From Atherinomorus stipes (lineage: Eukaryota; Chordata; Actinopteri; Atheriniformes; Atherinidae): a DNA stretch of 64,000 nt. Of the stretch, positions 55,401-60,658 are shown piece by piece (position 1 is the first letter of the stretch; every line of letters starts with the position of its first letter). The stretch lies in NCBI GenBank assembly GCA_023101725.1, contig JALJCO010012637.1:1178001-1242000 (forward strand), read 5' to 3'. Made by a program: the position numbers and the translations under genes. The notes beneath the pieces were generated by a model. It had not been told where the DNA came from. It ran no database searches and saw only the letters and a list, made by a program, of their open reading frames with translations.

Positions 55401-58400
55401 GCATCAGCACTAACCAGTGGCAAAACACCAAAAATAGATTCTGGAGACAATCTTTAATTTAATGGCATTTATCTGTGCAGGTCACACCTAAAAAAAAAAA
55501 CAAAAAAAAAGAAAAACCCACCTTAATTCTTCTTCACAATTCGTTGGTCAAAGTGTAAACTGTGCCACAGAGTTTAATGACAGTGTATCATTGTTTATTA
55601 AAATGGCCCAGCCCATACTATTGATGTGTTAACATACTGTACTGCACACTTCAATATAATTAAATGTGCAGACTGTATGTATGATATTGCATTAACCATA
55701 CATTCAGCAAGTACTGTACCTTTAACATTTGAGGTATATTTAAAAGCAAGTTTTTGCATACTTTTACTCAAGTAAAAAGGTTAACGTGTTTCCTTTCCTA
55801 GAGTACATTTTTGTTTATTTATATTTTGATATACAATGTTTGCATACTTCCTCCAACCGCTAAAACACTGAACACTAATATTCATTTAATGACATTGTTC
55901 ACCCAGTTGGAACTCTAAGAGTTTCCTCCTAAATTTTCTTTATGCTATCTCCTCACCACTGGCTGTTTGGTTCTGGTGAGACTAGAAATGCCCTGAACAG
56001 TAAAGCAAAGAAAGAGATGACCTGAAACCTGCTTGCAGATAACTGAGCATGCTTCTGGACAAATATAATTCATCATCTTCCTATAATTTTCTCTTCTCAA
56101 ATTGAACTAGTTACATCCAGTAATTTCTGTTTTCATTCATCAGCAGCTGATCCTGCTGCCAAATGTGGAGATCTCTGCAGACTGACACGGATGCACCACG
56201 ATACTACCAAAATGGTTGTTTGGTTCTTTGTTTTGATCACTCATAGTTCCTGATTTACTGTAGCCTTAAAGGCGTTATAGAAGATGTTTCTTTACAATTC
56301 AATAAATAACACTTTAAATATTCAATGAAATTGGGTTCACTGCCCCATATGCTATGATTAATTAAAAACTTTATATGAATATTATTATAGAGCTTGAAGA
56401 GTCACATGACTATCTGAGCGGGGCGAAGCTGTGCCGCCATGTTTCTTACAGGTTTGATTGTCAAAACTCCCGACAGCTCTCGTGTTAACATTGGAGAAAA
56501 AAATGGCAAAAGAGAAGGACGGTACAGGGATGAATTAATGCCTAACACAAAGAAGAGGTATTTGGAGAAGTTGGGGGACAGATAGACTGGACAGATGTGA
56601 GCTAGATGGATCAGAGTAGGACAGAACTCTGGACCACTTACCTCCTTCCTTCATGGAGACATGCGGCTAATGCATTGTGAATTATTTAATTTTCACAATC
56701 AGTTTGTAACCGTAACATTTGTCACTGTTAATGTTAGAGAAGTGTAATTTTACATTTTGCACAGTCAACTGTTGTGCTGCTAATTAAGAAAGCACTTGTG
56801 AGCTAACAAACACATGTAAGGTCGATACTTTAACGTGGTTTCAAGCATTTATTTATAAGATAGAAAACGGTGATGAGGGTGTGTCTGATTTGTAAAAGAC
56901 TAAAACAAGCTGTCAGCCTCAGACAGATGTTAGTGGTGTCATATCAGTTTTGCTTGATTTAAGATCCCATGTGAAGATGGTTTGAACACATTTAAACTAT
57001 TTTTTATATAGAAAAGCAGAAAAGAGGCTGTATGAAATGATACATTGCAGGTAGTGGATGATGACAAGTTTTACTCAGGTGAAAACAAAGAAGCAACAGA
57101 AATAAAAGTTAGCCATATTTGTGTGCAGCATGATGCCAATCATAAAGAACATGGCAACAAAAGATTACAATGTTGATACTGTACACTTCTTGCATCTTAA
57201 CTTTTTTGTAACTATGAATATTATCTGCTTAAATATTATTTAATTTATGTACTCTAATAAGATTTTGGTAACTGTAATCACACATATTCTTTGCAATACA
57301 GAAACACTGAAAAATGATGAACTTGTTACCACACACTGAGGGGATTCAGTGATTATCAGTCAGTATATAACATGGGTTCTTATTAAAGATCTGTTCACAT
57401 TTGCATTGTTGAGGGCACCACAGGTCAGTTGCTAGCCGTCCTGCAGATGTTCAGTGAACCCCAGCTCTGAAAACGAGGAGGAGGATCCATTCACTGCCTC
57501 ACACATGTGCCAGTTCACTTCAGCAGATTGGGGAGCGTGGATCCAGCCACTCAGGAGGAGGAGGGAGACTTTAAATCCCTGCTGCCCAGTCCCATGCAGG
57601 CCGAGCCACGGCTGCATGCGTGCTTCGTCCTGCAGCCTCGTCTCATCGAGGATATTTGCAAACAGATGCAATGAAGGCAGCCTGCAGGTTTTTTGATCAA
57701 TCAAGCTTTAACAAGTCAAGTTGACTAGTTGCGAATGTAACGTTTTGCATGTGAATGGCCGAGGCCTGGTTTTGATTAGGCCTAAGCTGATAAATGGCAG
57801 ATTCAAACAGGCCCCCCTGCTATTGCAGAGAAACCCCAGAGGTCCAGAGGTTTAAGTCCAGTCTGATATCAACTCTGTTGCTCCTCTTTCTTCTACAAAC
57901 CAATGAATAGATCCATTATTCAGTAGACTCATTCTCATCTCCTAAATTGAAGTGGCAGCAGCTTAAAAGCCCCATTTTCTACCCCCGTTTTTCTCCGAAG
58001 TTGCCCTCCCTCCCAAATTTGCCTAATGAAATATTCATGGTTGGGGCTCCTTGTCTAATCTCAGCTTTTATATTAAAGACTTTTGAGCCAATTCAAGGAA
58101 ATTAGTTCATGTTATAATGTTAAAATAAAGAAACTGTGATTATTACAATAATGAGGTAATAAATAATCACTTTTTCCCTTTTTTTAATGTTTCTTTTCAC
58201 CTCTAAGACAAATAATATTCTGTATGCAGTGGTGTTTAATGAAAACCTCCCAAAATCCAAGGATTTCTCAGGATTGTACAGTATAACCGTACTACTCCCC
58301 AGATTTTGGTGTAAATTAAGGAAACAAACAGAACGATCAGGATTGATAATATACATCCATATATACCTTTAAGACCTGCAATGCATTAAAAAAAAAAGTA

Positions 58401-60658
58401 GGGTTGAGGCAACTTAGGCCCAGTGATGCAGTTCTTTCCAACAGATGTCAGCCATTAAAGGCAGAAGATCTCCAGGTTGTCAACACATGCAAGAAAATCA
58501 TTGAACAGTGTTCCTCAAAGAAGTATTGGAAGATATTTGCATATTTTTTCCTTTGGCAGGACATGATGTCATGCAATGATTCAGAAAATATGGATGGATT
58601 TATGTGCCAGTACGCCCAAGATGACAACTGCCATGCCTCAGAAGGTGCAAACTCAGCAACTGTCAATCATCACCTGCACATATGAGCACATTTGCAAGAG
58701 ATTACTGTGGGAAATCTTCATCAGACACTAATAGCATAAAGAATAGACACTATTCTCTAAACAACTCTTTTACTCTATTCAATAGAGTAAAAAAGTTGTT
58801 TTCACTGAGAGCACTGCACTTACAGGAAGTGACTTACTAGCATTGCCCGCTAACATGTGCTAACTCTACTGAGCCGGTATAACCGCAGCCTCAAACACAT
58901 GATCAGATCATAACTGTCATCAGGGAGTGAACAGCTTAGTAGCATGCCACAATAAACATTAGTAATATGTAATTATACAATACAGCCTCCGATGCAGCAG
59001 GGGTCACCACCGCTTTGTTCACCGCCATTATTCAGCTCTGAAAGCAGTTCGGAAGTCCTGCCTCTTCCTCTACGTCAGCAAGATGGCGTCCGTTTAGTGC
59101 GAGTCGTGAGCTTCATTTTGCACTTCATTTTTGGCTGTTATTAGGGCAACATCCTGGTAATTTCAATGCACTGAATTTTTGCTTAAATGACAGCATGAAC
59201 GCACTACACACTCAAAAACAGTGTTTGAAGTGCTCAAGTGCGCGGATTGGGACAGACCCTTTCATTATGGGTATCCCATTTTTTAGCAGAGATAGACACA
59301 AAGATCTGAAAAGTTGAGTTCAACCCTCCAGAAGGCTACAGCTCTGTACTTTTATAAAACTGCATTCTTCTCTGTTAAATATATAAAGTGTAAATGTAAC
59401 ATCAGAAAAACAAGAAATATATTTGCCTTTACTTTAAACTTATTGAAGGAGGCAGCAGATCTATTTTATATGATGAAATGACTCAAATGAAGTTTCTTTT
59501 TTACATTTAAAGATATTTTTTGCTTTCTTGTCTTCTGTTTTTCTGCTTCTTCTTCATAATAAGACTCAGCAGCCGAATGCCCCTCTCACGCCCGCCCCTT
59601 CCCATCCAGTTTCTGGCCAACTGGACACCCTGTGAACCTCTCGCCCTGTATTGTCCCCCCTCCCTGACCCCAGTGCGGCCAGAGGAGAGAAATATTGCTC
59701 TAATCCACTCTGCAGACACACACATGCACATTCTGAGCTATAATGTTGTTACTGTTGCTGAAACTCCTTTAAATATGACTGAAGAGTCAGAAAGATTTCA
59801 AACCTCACCATCTGTTGAGCTAAAATTCTGCTTCCTCAAAGCTCTGAACTTCTTTCTTTTGTTTTCTTCTCTTTCCAGTCGACTTTTTGGCAAAGTATTG
59901 CATTTTCAGTCAGGAGAAGCTGGCTGAGTACAAAAGAGCTTTTGAAGCAGTAAGTGAAAAGGGATTTAAACCTTTTGTGTTCTCTTTCAGGAGATTCTGT
60001 TTCACTGTTATATGTTAAACTCCCTGTCAGAAGTAAGGTGATTCTTTCCTCAATGCTTAAACATTTGGCCTGCAAATACCCAGAAAACACTTGATGTTCT
60101 TCACAGCATTAAATTTAATCAATTTGTTACTAGAGACAACTCAGACGCAAGTAAATGTTAACATCAGAGAGATTATAAACATAAAGTTTTGACATTTTTG
60201 CATAAAAAAATTATATAAATGGTCTATCAACACCAGTTTTAAACTTGGAGGAAGTTTAAAGTCATCATTCAGATTTAAGCTCATAGTTTTCTTTATAATT
60301 TTGACATTTTTGCTTCTTTAATTCTTGAAAATCCTTCAGATAAAGCAAATGCTGCAGAAGTGATGATGTTTGTCTGCAGGAGGACAGCGATGGTGACGGA
60401 TACATCTCCTGTCTGCAGGTCCTCCTCGCTCTTAAGACCATTATTCCTGCTGAGCTGCTGTCTGATGAAGAGGAGATCTACGTCTACAGGGTAGATCTTA
60501 ATTGCGTCCAGAGACATTCAAACGCACATATGCTGCTTCAATGCGACCATCCTCTTTCAGATCCTGGAGATGGTGGACTTCAGAGTGACAGATGGGCTCG
60601 TAGACCTGAGGCTGTTTGCGGTTATTGCAAGCCTGGCACAGAAAATAGCCGCCATGGA
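4614..60658 (+). CDS. Unnamed EF-hand protein gene, twelve exons, both ends missing
   Basis: Exons at 4614-4797, 6240-6698, 8919-9374, 16608-16754, 22117-22305, 25085-25161, 26878-26962, 37332-37568, 53506-53744, 59879-59949, 60380-60490 and 60561-60658 all have AG/GT borders. The first nine join in phase (2073 nt, 691 codons) without a stop. They encode a low-complexity region rich in Ser, Pro and Glu with two DWSD motifs and no predicted membrane segment or signal peptide in view. The last three encode helix-loop-helix sequence with the loop DSDGDGYISCLQ, an EF-hand, followed by a degenerate second hand. By family knowledge such a domain binds calcium or serves as a protein contact; a disordered region plus EF-hand suggests a cytoplasmic scaffold or sensor, which is inference. 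The initiator Met and C-terminus are outside the recognised exons. Exon nine ends in phase 0, but exon ten needs one base from its predecessor, so an exon between them is missing. The overall model is well supported; the name is not. Confidence 0.78.
4798..6239. other. Intron with short GT repeats
   Basis: Contains (GT)n at about 5177-5194 and 5397-5420. The rest is unique-looking sequence of moderate GC with no recognised element. Confidence 0.55.
6240..6698 (+). CDS. EF-hand gene, Pro/Ser-rich exon
   Basis: The acceptor is CAATGAAG|GA and the donor GCTG|GTAATT. The 459-bp exon is fully open in the phase inherited from 4797. It encodes about 153 residues dominated by Pro and Ser (runs such as PPTPPPSS, then SLSDLSRPP and RSTDLSTGRSSVLSD). 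Composition points to intrinsic disorder with many possible phosphorylation sites. No folded domain is visible. It lies just before the noisy A/G-rich block at 6776-6975, but the exon itself reads cleanly. Confidence 0.75.
6776..6975. other. Low-quality-looking A/G homopolymer block
   Basis: A-runs, then G-runs (about 6888-6897), then A/G-rich text unlike the flanks. The composition changes abruptly and normal sequence resumes after about 6980. It resembles poorly read or gap-filled sequence, not a known repeat. Confidence 0.6.
6976..8918. other. Intron, mostly unrecognised
   Basis: A-run plus (CA)n at about 7220-7244. Otherwise AT-rich sequence with no recognised element. A long T tract at 8890-8907 is the polypyrimidine tract of the next exon. 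Confidence 0.5.
8919..9374 (+). CDS. EF-hand gene, Ser/Thr/Pro-rich exon with tandem acceptor
   Basis: A long T tract precedes TTTTTCAGCAG, giving two possible acceptors three bases apart; the first (exon from 8919) adds one Ala. The donor is CAGAG|GTGAGA. The frame continues from 6698 and encodes about 152 residues, including MDSDPGGSLLLSP and later PVLPPISPVRG. It is again rich in Ser, Pro and Thr, hence likely disordered. No catalytic or binding motif is recognised. Confidence 0.75.
9375..10744. other. Intron segment, unrecognised
   Basis: The first 900 bases have moderate GC and look unique; open frames here show no splice-consistent exon. The remainder is AT-leaning. No repeat recognised. 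Confidence 0.45.
10745..11045. repeat. Teleost CATCC-type interspersed repeat
   Basis: Begins with (ATCC)n then TTTTCTATACCTC, followed by text typical of a very common fish repeat (GGGTCACAGGGGCTG, AGCCCATCGCAGGACC, CAACCACTCACACTCACTCA, ACATGCATGTGTTTT). I judge it a diverged copy in reverse orientation to an RTE-like tail; family naming is from memory. Confidence 0.6.
11046..11585. other. AT-rich intron segment
   Basis: A-rich sequence with no recognised feature, lying between the CATCC repeat and the Tc1 element. Confidence 0.5.
11588..12761 (+). mobile_element. Tc1-like transposon, internally deleted, long inverted repeats
   Basis: The ends are inverted copies of about 170 bp (for example TTTTGTTTGTTTGGATGTTG on the left with its complement near 12630), flanked by TA at 11586-11587 and 12762-12763, the Tc1/mariner target. 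The element is about 1.2 kb against about 1.6 kb for intact relatives. Inside is a transposase gene with a large deletion and frameshifts, so it cannot encode active enzyme. Confidence 0.85.
11857..12510 (+). pseudogene. Broken Tc1 transposase gene
   Basis: The ORF starts MGKTADLTVVQKTIIDSLHK, the paired-like helix-turn-helix region (AGCSLSAVSKHING). It then jumps from KKMVRKGPF to INAAVYQDILEHF, skipping the segment that carries the first catalytic Asp. FQQDLAPAH (second Asp) and SPDLNPIENVWGIVK (catalytic Glu, DD34E type) remain but are separated by a frameshift near 12273. A second frameshift near 12400 leads to the terminal SMPRRIKAVIQAKGG. Confidence 0.85.
12780..12946 (-). repeat. End fragment of a TTTCCATTACAC element
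   Basis: In reverse complement this reads ATTCCATTACACCTAAAG, then GCAAAACCTAAATAT and ATGGAAACATCTA, closely matching the left end of the element at 61183. Only one end is present, so it is a truncated copy. Confidence 0.55.
13105..13364. other. Giant G then A homopolymer block
   Basis: G almost without interruption from 13105 to 13245 (89 G in a row at first, three single C), then A with rare G from 13246 to 13364. Long glycine/lysine and proline/phenylalanine ORFs across it are meaningless translations. It is either an assembly or base-calling artefact or an extreme expansion. Confidence 0.9.
13397..13520 (+). repeat. Interspersed repeat, partner of 37905-38013
   Basis: Shares AGAGGCAGGAATT, ACATGCAT and TAATGGGTGAT with the reverse complement of 37905-38013, in the same order and spacing. 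The element type is not recognised. Confidence 0.55.
13811..13872 (+). repeat. tRNA-like segment, SINE or tRNA pseudogene
   Basis: TAGGTAGTAGAATGGCTAGC resembles a box A region, and TCTGGGTATTGAATCAC a decayed box B. Between them ACTCTCACCTGGGAGTC could form an anticodon-like arm with CTC, as in glutamate tRNA. The acceptor stem is not convincing. Confidence 0.35.
13873..15164. other. Intron segment, unrecognised
   Basis: Moderate GC, unique-looking, with no exon bearing the right phase and no recognised repeat end. Confidence 0.45.
15180..15616 (+). mobile_element. RTE-like LINE 3' end with target duplication
   Basis: The text GGTGGTGAAGAAGGAGCTGA, then CTATTGATTTACTGGTCGAT and GGACATGCCCCACCAGGACG, is the 3' coding end of a common fish RTE-type LINE, finishing in a GGAT tail. 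The identical 15-mer ATCCACAAAGATCTG lies on both sides (15165-15179 and 15617-15631). The copy is 5'-truncated and also lacks internal pieces. It encodes no enzyme. Confidence 0.85.
15632..16607. other. AT-rich intron segment
   Basis: No recognised feature. It ends with the acceptor of the 16608 exon. Confidence 0.5.
16608..16754 (+). CDS. EF-hand gene, 147-bp exon
   Basis: Acceptor CTCTTCCAG|GA and donor GACAG|GTAATA. The exon keeps the phase carried from 9374 and encodes about 49 residues with several Cys (SHCSELSCSQSH), an acidic stretch DELEAIAPL and a Ser/Pro end SSRSPSPETG. Its length is a multiple of three with phase 1 at both ends, so it could be skipped without a frame change. Confidence 0.72.
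16755..21061. other. Intron segment with one microsatellite
   Basis: (GT)17 at about 19401-19434 and a G9 run near 19591. A GC-richer stretch at about 17550-17800 has a chance-like ORF. Otherwise no recognised element. Confidence 0.45.
21070..21800. mobile_element. hAT-like element with nested insertion
   Basis: Ends TAGGGATGCATGATCG and its inverted partner CGTGCATCCCTA. Flanks are CATCAGAC (21062-21069) and CAGCAGAC (21801-21808), an 8-bp duplication with one mismatch as expected for hAT. No transposase is present, so it is non-autonomous. A second element lies inside at 21219-21640. Confidence 0.75.
21219..21640. mobile_element. Nested inverted-repeat element with internal tandem duplication
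   Basis: The left end CGGGGTGGGAGAAATATCGA matches the inverted right end (TATCGATATTTTTCCCCACC then CCTG). Inside, about 95 bp containing AAATGCGGTATC and AAATCTCAC occurs twice with a period near 122 bp (about 21277 and 21397). The target duplication is not obvious. Confidence 0.65.
22117..22305 (+). CDS. EF-hand gene, 189-bp exon with DWSD motif
   Basis: Acceptor CACGCAG|AG and donor TTCAG|GTAGGA. It encodes about 63 residues, partly hydrophobic (SRVQLLLLDRP), then GLEEGFSPVEDWSDVMVQYDDSG. The DWSD motif recurs in the exon at 26878. The exon length is also a multiple of three, so it is another potential in-frame cassette. Confidence 0.73.
22306..25084. other. Intron, mostly unrecognised
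   Basis: A fragment near 23748 (AGGGGTGTAAATCATTAG) resembles the end of a fish hAT repeat but has no partner. No other recognised element. The AT-rich part is about 24150-24370. Confidence 0.45.
25085..25161 (+). CDS. EF-hand gene, short 77-bp exon
   Basis: Acceptor TTTTTGTCAG|GT and donor AAATCG|GTGAGT, a strong consensus donor. It reads GDLRTLTAGSVSERCDSA and onward for 25 complete codons, ending in phase 0. It is short, but supported by phase agreement on both sides with the exons at 22117 and 26878. Confidence 0.65.
25162..26877. other. Intron with G15 run
   Basis: G homopolymer at about 25540-25554. The segment 25430-25880 has moderate GC and looks unique, possibly conserved non-coding, but that cannot be judged without comparison. 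Confidence 0.45.
26878..26962 (+). CDS. EF-hand gene, 85-bp exon
   Basis: Acceptor TTTCCTGGCAG|GA and donor CTATG|GTAGGT. It enters in phase 0 and leaves one base over. It encodes DWSDGGSGSPSSWIVDPSP followed by SFDSPCSNYG. The second DWSD motif here sits shortly after the first, possibly a short linear binding motif; that role is inference. Confidence 0.7.
26963..29844. other. Intron segment with a possible LINE trace
   Basis: At 28233-28427 the translation LLLINMRNVRSHTNKVD followed by TRLQGHIPD recalls the start of a LINE endonuclease domain, but it is short and diverged. Nothing else is recognised. Confidence 0.35.
29853..30289. mobile_element. hAT-like miniature element, 437 bp
   Basis: Ends TAGGGATGGGTGATAT and the inverted TTGATCATCCCTA. 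Flanks TCTTTGAG (29845-29852) and TCTATGAG (30290-30297) form an 8-bp duplication with one mismatch. No ORF of note. A C9/T13 run lies inside at about 30140-30161. Confidence 0.78.
30298..31499. other. Intron segment, unrecognised
   Basis: GC-richer around 30880-31000 (GGGCGGGCGGGGG). No repeat or exon recognised. Confidence 0.45.
31500..32047. mobile_element. Inverted-repeat element, about 550 bp
   Basis: The core inverted repeat TGGGACCTAMSAAA then AAGTCAATRGG lies at 31531-31572 and, inverted, at 31972-32013. It extends outward with weaker matching (CCCCATGGGACC on both sides, then CACCCC/CACGCCCC). No coding capacity seen. The superfamily is not determined. Confidence 0.65.
32048..34880. 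other. Intron segment, unrecognised
   Basis: Mostly AT-rich; 32480-33480 is GC-richer and unique-looking. No recognised element or exon. Confidence 0.45.
34884..34990 (+). repeat. AGGGGTGTCCAAAGT-type teleost repeat
   Basis: Starts CCAGGGGTGTCCAAAGTTGG, then CTGTCCTGCAGGTTTTATTC and CACACACCTGACACAATTAA. The same family recurs at 48360 and 54868. Only the left half is present. Confidence 0.6.
34991..35249. other. Short AT-rich intron segment
   Basis: No feature recognised. Confidence 0.5.
35250..35672. mobile_element. TTAA-flanked miniature element
   Basis: Left end TTAAAGGTTCAGTGTGTAGG, right end inverted TTACACACTGCACCCTTAA. TTAA at both borders suggests a piggyBac-like target, but the family is not proven. 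No ORF of note. Confidence 0.65.
35669..36127 (-). mobile_element. TTAA-flanked element, copy 2 (complete)
   Basis: Both ends carry TTAAAGACACACAA and its inverse. The left TTAA is shared with the preceding element. Its reverse complement matches 2309-2728 over nearly its whole length. A 51-codon minus-strand ORF (35728-35883) begins MSNSVKKRKETSPEEERKRN. Confidence 0.75.
36128..37331. other. Intron segment, unrecognised
   Basis: Moderate GC from 36450 to 37150. No repeat recognised. Ends at the acceptor of the 37332 exon. Confidence 0.45.
37332..37568 (+). CDS. EF-hand gene, charged 237-bp exon
   Basis: Acceptor TTTCATTCCAG|GT and donor GAGGACT|GTGAGT. It encodes about 79 residues, strongly charged, with SHSHDGGPIDEEPNYPG at the start, a Lys/Glu-rich centre (WMEEKKTKALSMLSKLQD) and a Ser/Lys end (RQSKSSKSRSNFED). 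The last base T joins GC of the next exon to make Cys. Confidence 0.72.
37905..38013 (-). repeat. Interspersed repeat, partner of 13397-13520
   Basis: The reverse complement reads AGAGGCAGGAATT, then ACATGCATTTCC and TCTAATGGGTGATGAAGC, collinear with 13397-13520. Confidence 0.55.
38175..38211. repeat. Perfect 16-bp hairpin
   Basis: CGGAACTTTAGTGGAC at 38175-38190 and its exact reverse complement at 38196-38211 with a 5-base loop. Confidence 0.85.
38455..38700. repeat. Unclassified repeat with internal GTTCCTA sub-repeats
   Basis: GTTCCTATATGTCCGAATGC and GTTCCTACAGTCCGAAAGCG occur in direct orientation, with related inverted pieces (TATAGGAACTCCGAA) between them. Probably one end of a mobile element; its partner was not found. 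Confidence 0.4.
38701..40335. other. Intron segment, unrecognised
   Basis: AT-rich at first, GC-richer around 39760-40010. No repeat ends or exon recognised. Confidence 0.45.
40483..40647 (-). pseudogene. Remnant Myb/SANT-like ORF of Harbinger
   Basis: The minus-strand frame from the Met at 40647 reads MAHGRTWSYEEVKALIDI, the first helix of the Myb/SANT-like domain found in the second protein of Harbinger elements. The rest is diverged and short (about 54 residues). In intact elements this protein binds the transposon ends; here it is a fragment. Confidence 0.6.
40722..40800. repeat. GGCAAGTTTATTTGTATAG-type teleost repeat
   Basis: AAGGCAAGTTTATTTGTATA then AATTCAAAGTGCTTTACATA is a very common fish repeat tail, probably LINE-derived. 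It sits inside the Harbinger-like element. Confidence 0.55.
41092..42719. other. Intron segment, unrecognised
   Basis: No repeat end or exon recognised. Confidence 0.45.
42720..43195 (+). pseudogene. Degenerate Tc1-like transposase fragment
   Basis: Broken frames give WMNQEEKFSLETMEE-like and MVWGCISADGVGSFHICE-like pieces in order, followed by a stretch matching the text after the second catalytic Asp in a common fish Tc1-type element. Many stops and shifts. No terminal repeats recognised. Confidence 0.6.
43236..45374. other. Intron segment, unrecognised, short GT run
   Basis: GC-richer between 43430 and 44640, with a (GT)n at about 44354-44368. This part looks unique and could contain conserved non-coding DNA. 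No exon recognised. Confidence 0.45.
45383..47002. mobile_element. hAT-like element, 1.62 kb, perfect 8-bp target duplication
   Basis: Ends TAGGGGTGTCCCCGACTA and inverted TAGTCG..GGGACACCCCTA. CCAGGTAG flanks both sides exactly (45375-45382 and 47003-47010). No recognisable transposase remains, so it is non-autonomous or gutted. Internal sequence includes a T17 run near 45757. Confidence 0.85.
47095..47325 (+). repeat. CTTGCCCAAGGACACT-type teleost repeat
   Basis: GTAAATGGACTGTACTTATA then CACTCACACACACACATTCA, TTCAGTGTCTTGCCCAAGGA and a decayed tRNA-like end are the hallmarks of a widespread fish repeat. Confidence 0.6.
47664..47725 (+). repeat. TTTATTTGTACAGCGCTTTT-type repeat tail
   Basis: AAACTTTATTTGTACAGCGC then CACAAAGTGCTTCACATGA, related in style to the fragment at 40722. 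Confidence 0.5.
47726..48359. other. AT-rich intron segment
   Basis: No feature recognised. Confidence 0.5.
48360..48495. repeat. AGGGGTGTCCAAAGT-type repeat, right half
   Basis: TACCTGCAGGATGCTGGTCC then GGGGGTTGCCCACCCCTG is the right end of the family also seen at 34884 and 54868. Confidence 0.55.
48496..49844. other. AT-rich intron segment
   Basis: No feature recognised. Confidence 0.5.
49850..50150 (-). pseudogene. Degenerate Tc1-like transposase C-terminal fragment
   Basis: The minus strand reads WSACSPNFNPTEGLQELECS, the worn SPDLNPIE catalytic-Glu motif, then VHARVTNTTKNGMPSHSSVT, a stop, and LVTSMRRYQA, the usual end of this transposase type. Confidence 0.6.
50166..50846. mobile_element. 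Inverted-repeat element AAGGCCTTTTCACACC
   Basis: Left end AAGGCCTTTTCACACC and inverted right end GTGTGTAAAGGCCTT. The interior is CpG-rich (CGACGC, GCGAAATT motifs) unlike its flanks. The target duplication is unclear; superfamily unassigned. Confidence 0.6.
51278..51372 (+). repeat. RTE-like repeat fragment
   Basis: TTTCTGTACCGCTAAGTCCA then GGCAGGGGTTGCTGGAGTC and TATCCCA is a worn copy of the same teleost repeat type as 10745. Confidence 0.5.
51375..51854. mobile_element. Inverted-repeat element GGCCTCATTTATAAA
   Basis: Right end TTTATAAATGAGGCCCC, with internal TGCGTACGCACGGGTTTATA and TTACGCACAGTTTTATAAAT. The left end near 51375 (GAGGCCTCAATTAGATCC) matches it inverted but more weakly. 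Confidence 0.45.
51855..53505. other. Intron segment, unrecognised
   Basis: No repeat end recognised. Ends at the acceptor of the 53506 exon. Confidence 0.45.
53506..53744 (+). CDS. EF-hand gene, basic/Pro-rich 239-bp exon
   Basis: Acceptor ATTTTCTGCTAG|GC and donor CAGCAC|GTATGT. With the T from 37568 the first codon is Cys, followed by FTPKAKPVRFKGRVEKKPSS, then a Pro-rich and Cys-containing stretch ending SPQPGTPDLLQH. The exact phase match across a 16-kb intron is the main evidence that it belongs to the gene. It ends in phase 0. Confidence 0.65.
54186..54851. mobile_element. Inverted-repeat element rich in AGTATACTT motifs
   Basis: Left end ACCCTTACCAAAAAGTAGTA and inverted right end (TTACTTCTTTTTGGTAAAGGT style). 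The interior has many variants of AGTATACTT/AAGTGTACTT in both orientations. Superfamily unassigned. Confidence 0.65.
54868..55070 (+). repeat. AGGGGTGTCCAAAGT-type repeat, nearly full, self-inverted
   Basis: GTCCTGCAGGTTGTAGATGT on the left and ACATCTAAAACCTGCAGGAC on the right form long inverted arms around a short centre, making this the most complete of three copies in the window. Confidence 0.6.
55071..57430. other. AT-rich intron segment
   Basis: An A-run block at about 55489-55516. No repeat end or exon recognised. Confidence 0.45.
57431..57860. other. GC-rich island inside the intron
   Basis: Open on both strands for 80-90 codons, but no frame fits the splice phase of the EF-hand gene. 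Higher GC than its surroundings and no repeat signature. It could be a conserved element, an exon of something else, or neither. Confidence 0.35.
58760..58800. repeat. 20-bp hairpin
   Basis: AACAACTCTTTTACTCTATT (58760-58779) pairs with 58781-58800 with one mismatch and a single-base gap. Confidence 0.75.
59566..59878 (+). other. Possible extra exon or retained frame before the EF-hand exons
   Basis: A strong pyrimidine tract (59520-59560) precedes ATAATAAG|ACTCAG. One frame is open from there through 59878 into the intron end (RPPLPIQFLANWTPCEPLAL and onward). The phase-0 frame expected from 53744 reads TQQPNAPLTPAPSHPVSGQL and stops soon after. Neither gives the one-base overhang required by 59879, so the exon is unresolved. 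Confidence 0.35.
59879..59949 (+). CDS. EF-hand gene, exon starting the calcium-binding region
   Basis: Acceptor CTCTTTCCAG|TC and donor GAAGCA|GTAAGT. Only the frame that takes one base from the previous exon stays open. It reads DFLAKYCIFSQEKLAEYKRA then FEA, the amphipathic entering helix of an EF-hand. The calcium loop itself begins at the start of the next exon. Confidence 0.8.
60380..60490 (+). CDS. EF-hand gene, exon with the calcium loop
   Basis: Acceptor TTTGTCTGCAG|GA and donor TACAGG|GTAGAT; 37 codons, phase 0 at both ends. The loop DSDGDGYISCLQ has the classic Asp at positions 1, 3 and 5, Gly at 6 and Ile at 8. Position 12, normally Glu, is Gln. The exiting helix (VLLALKTIIP) and an acidic linker LLSDEEEIYVYR follow. 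This is the clearest domain evidence in the window. Confidence 0.85.
60561..60658 (+). CDS. EF-hand gene, exon with degenerate second hand
   Basis: Acceptor CCTCTTTCAG|AT and donor ATGGA|GTAAGT. It encodes ILEMVDFRVTDGLVDLRLF followed by AVIASLAQKIAAM. The spacing fits a second EF-hand, but the loop lacks most calcium ligands, as in paired EF-hands where one member is structural. Two bases carry over, so the gene continues to the right. Confidence 0.82.
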
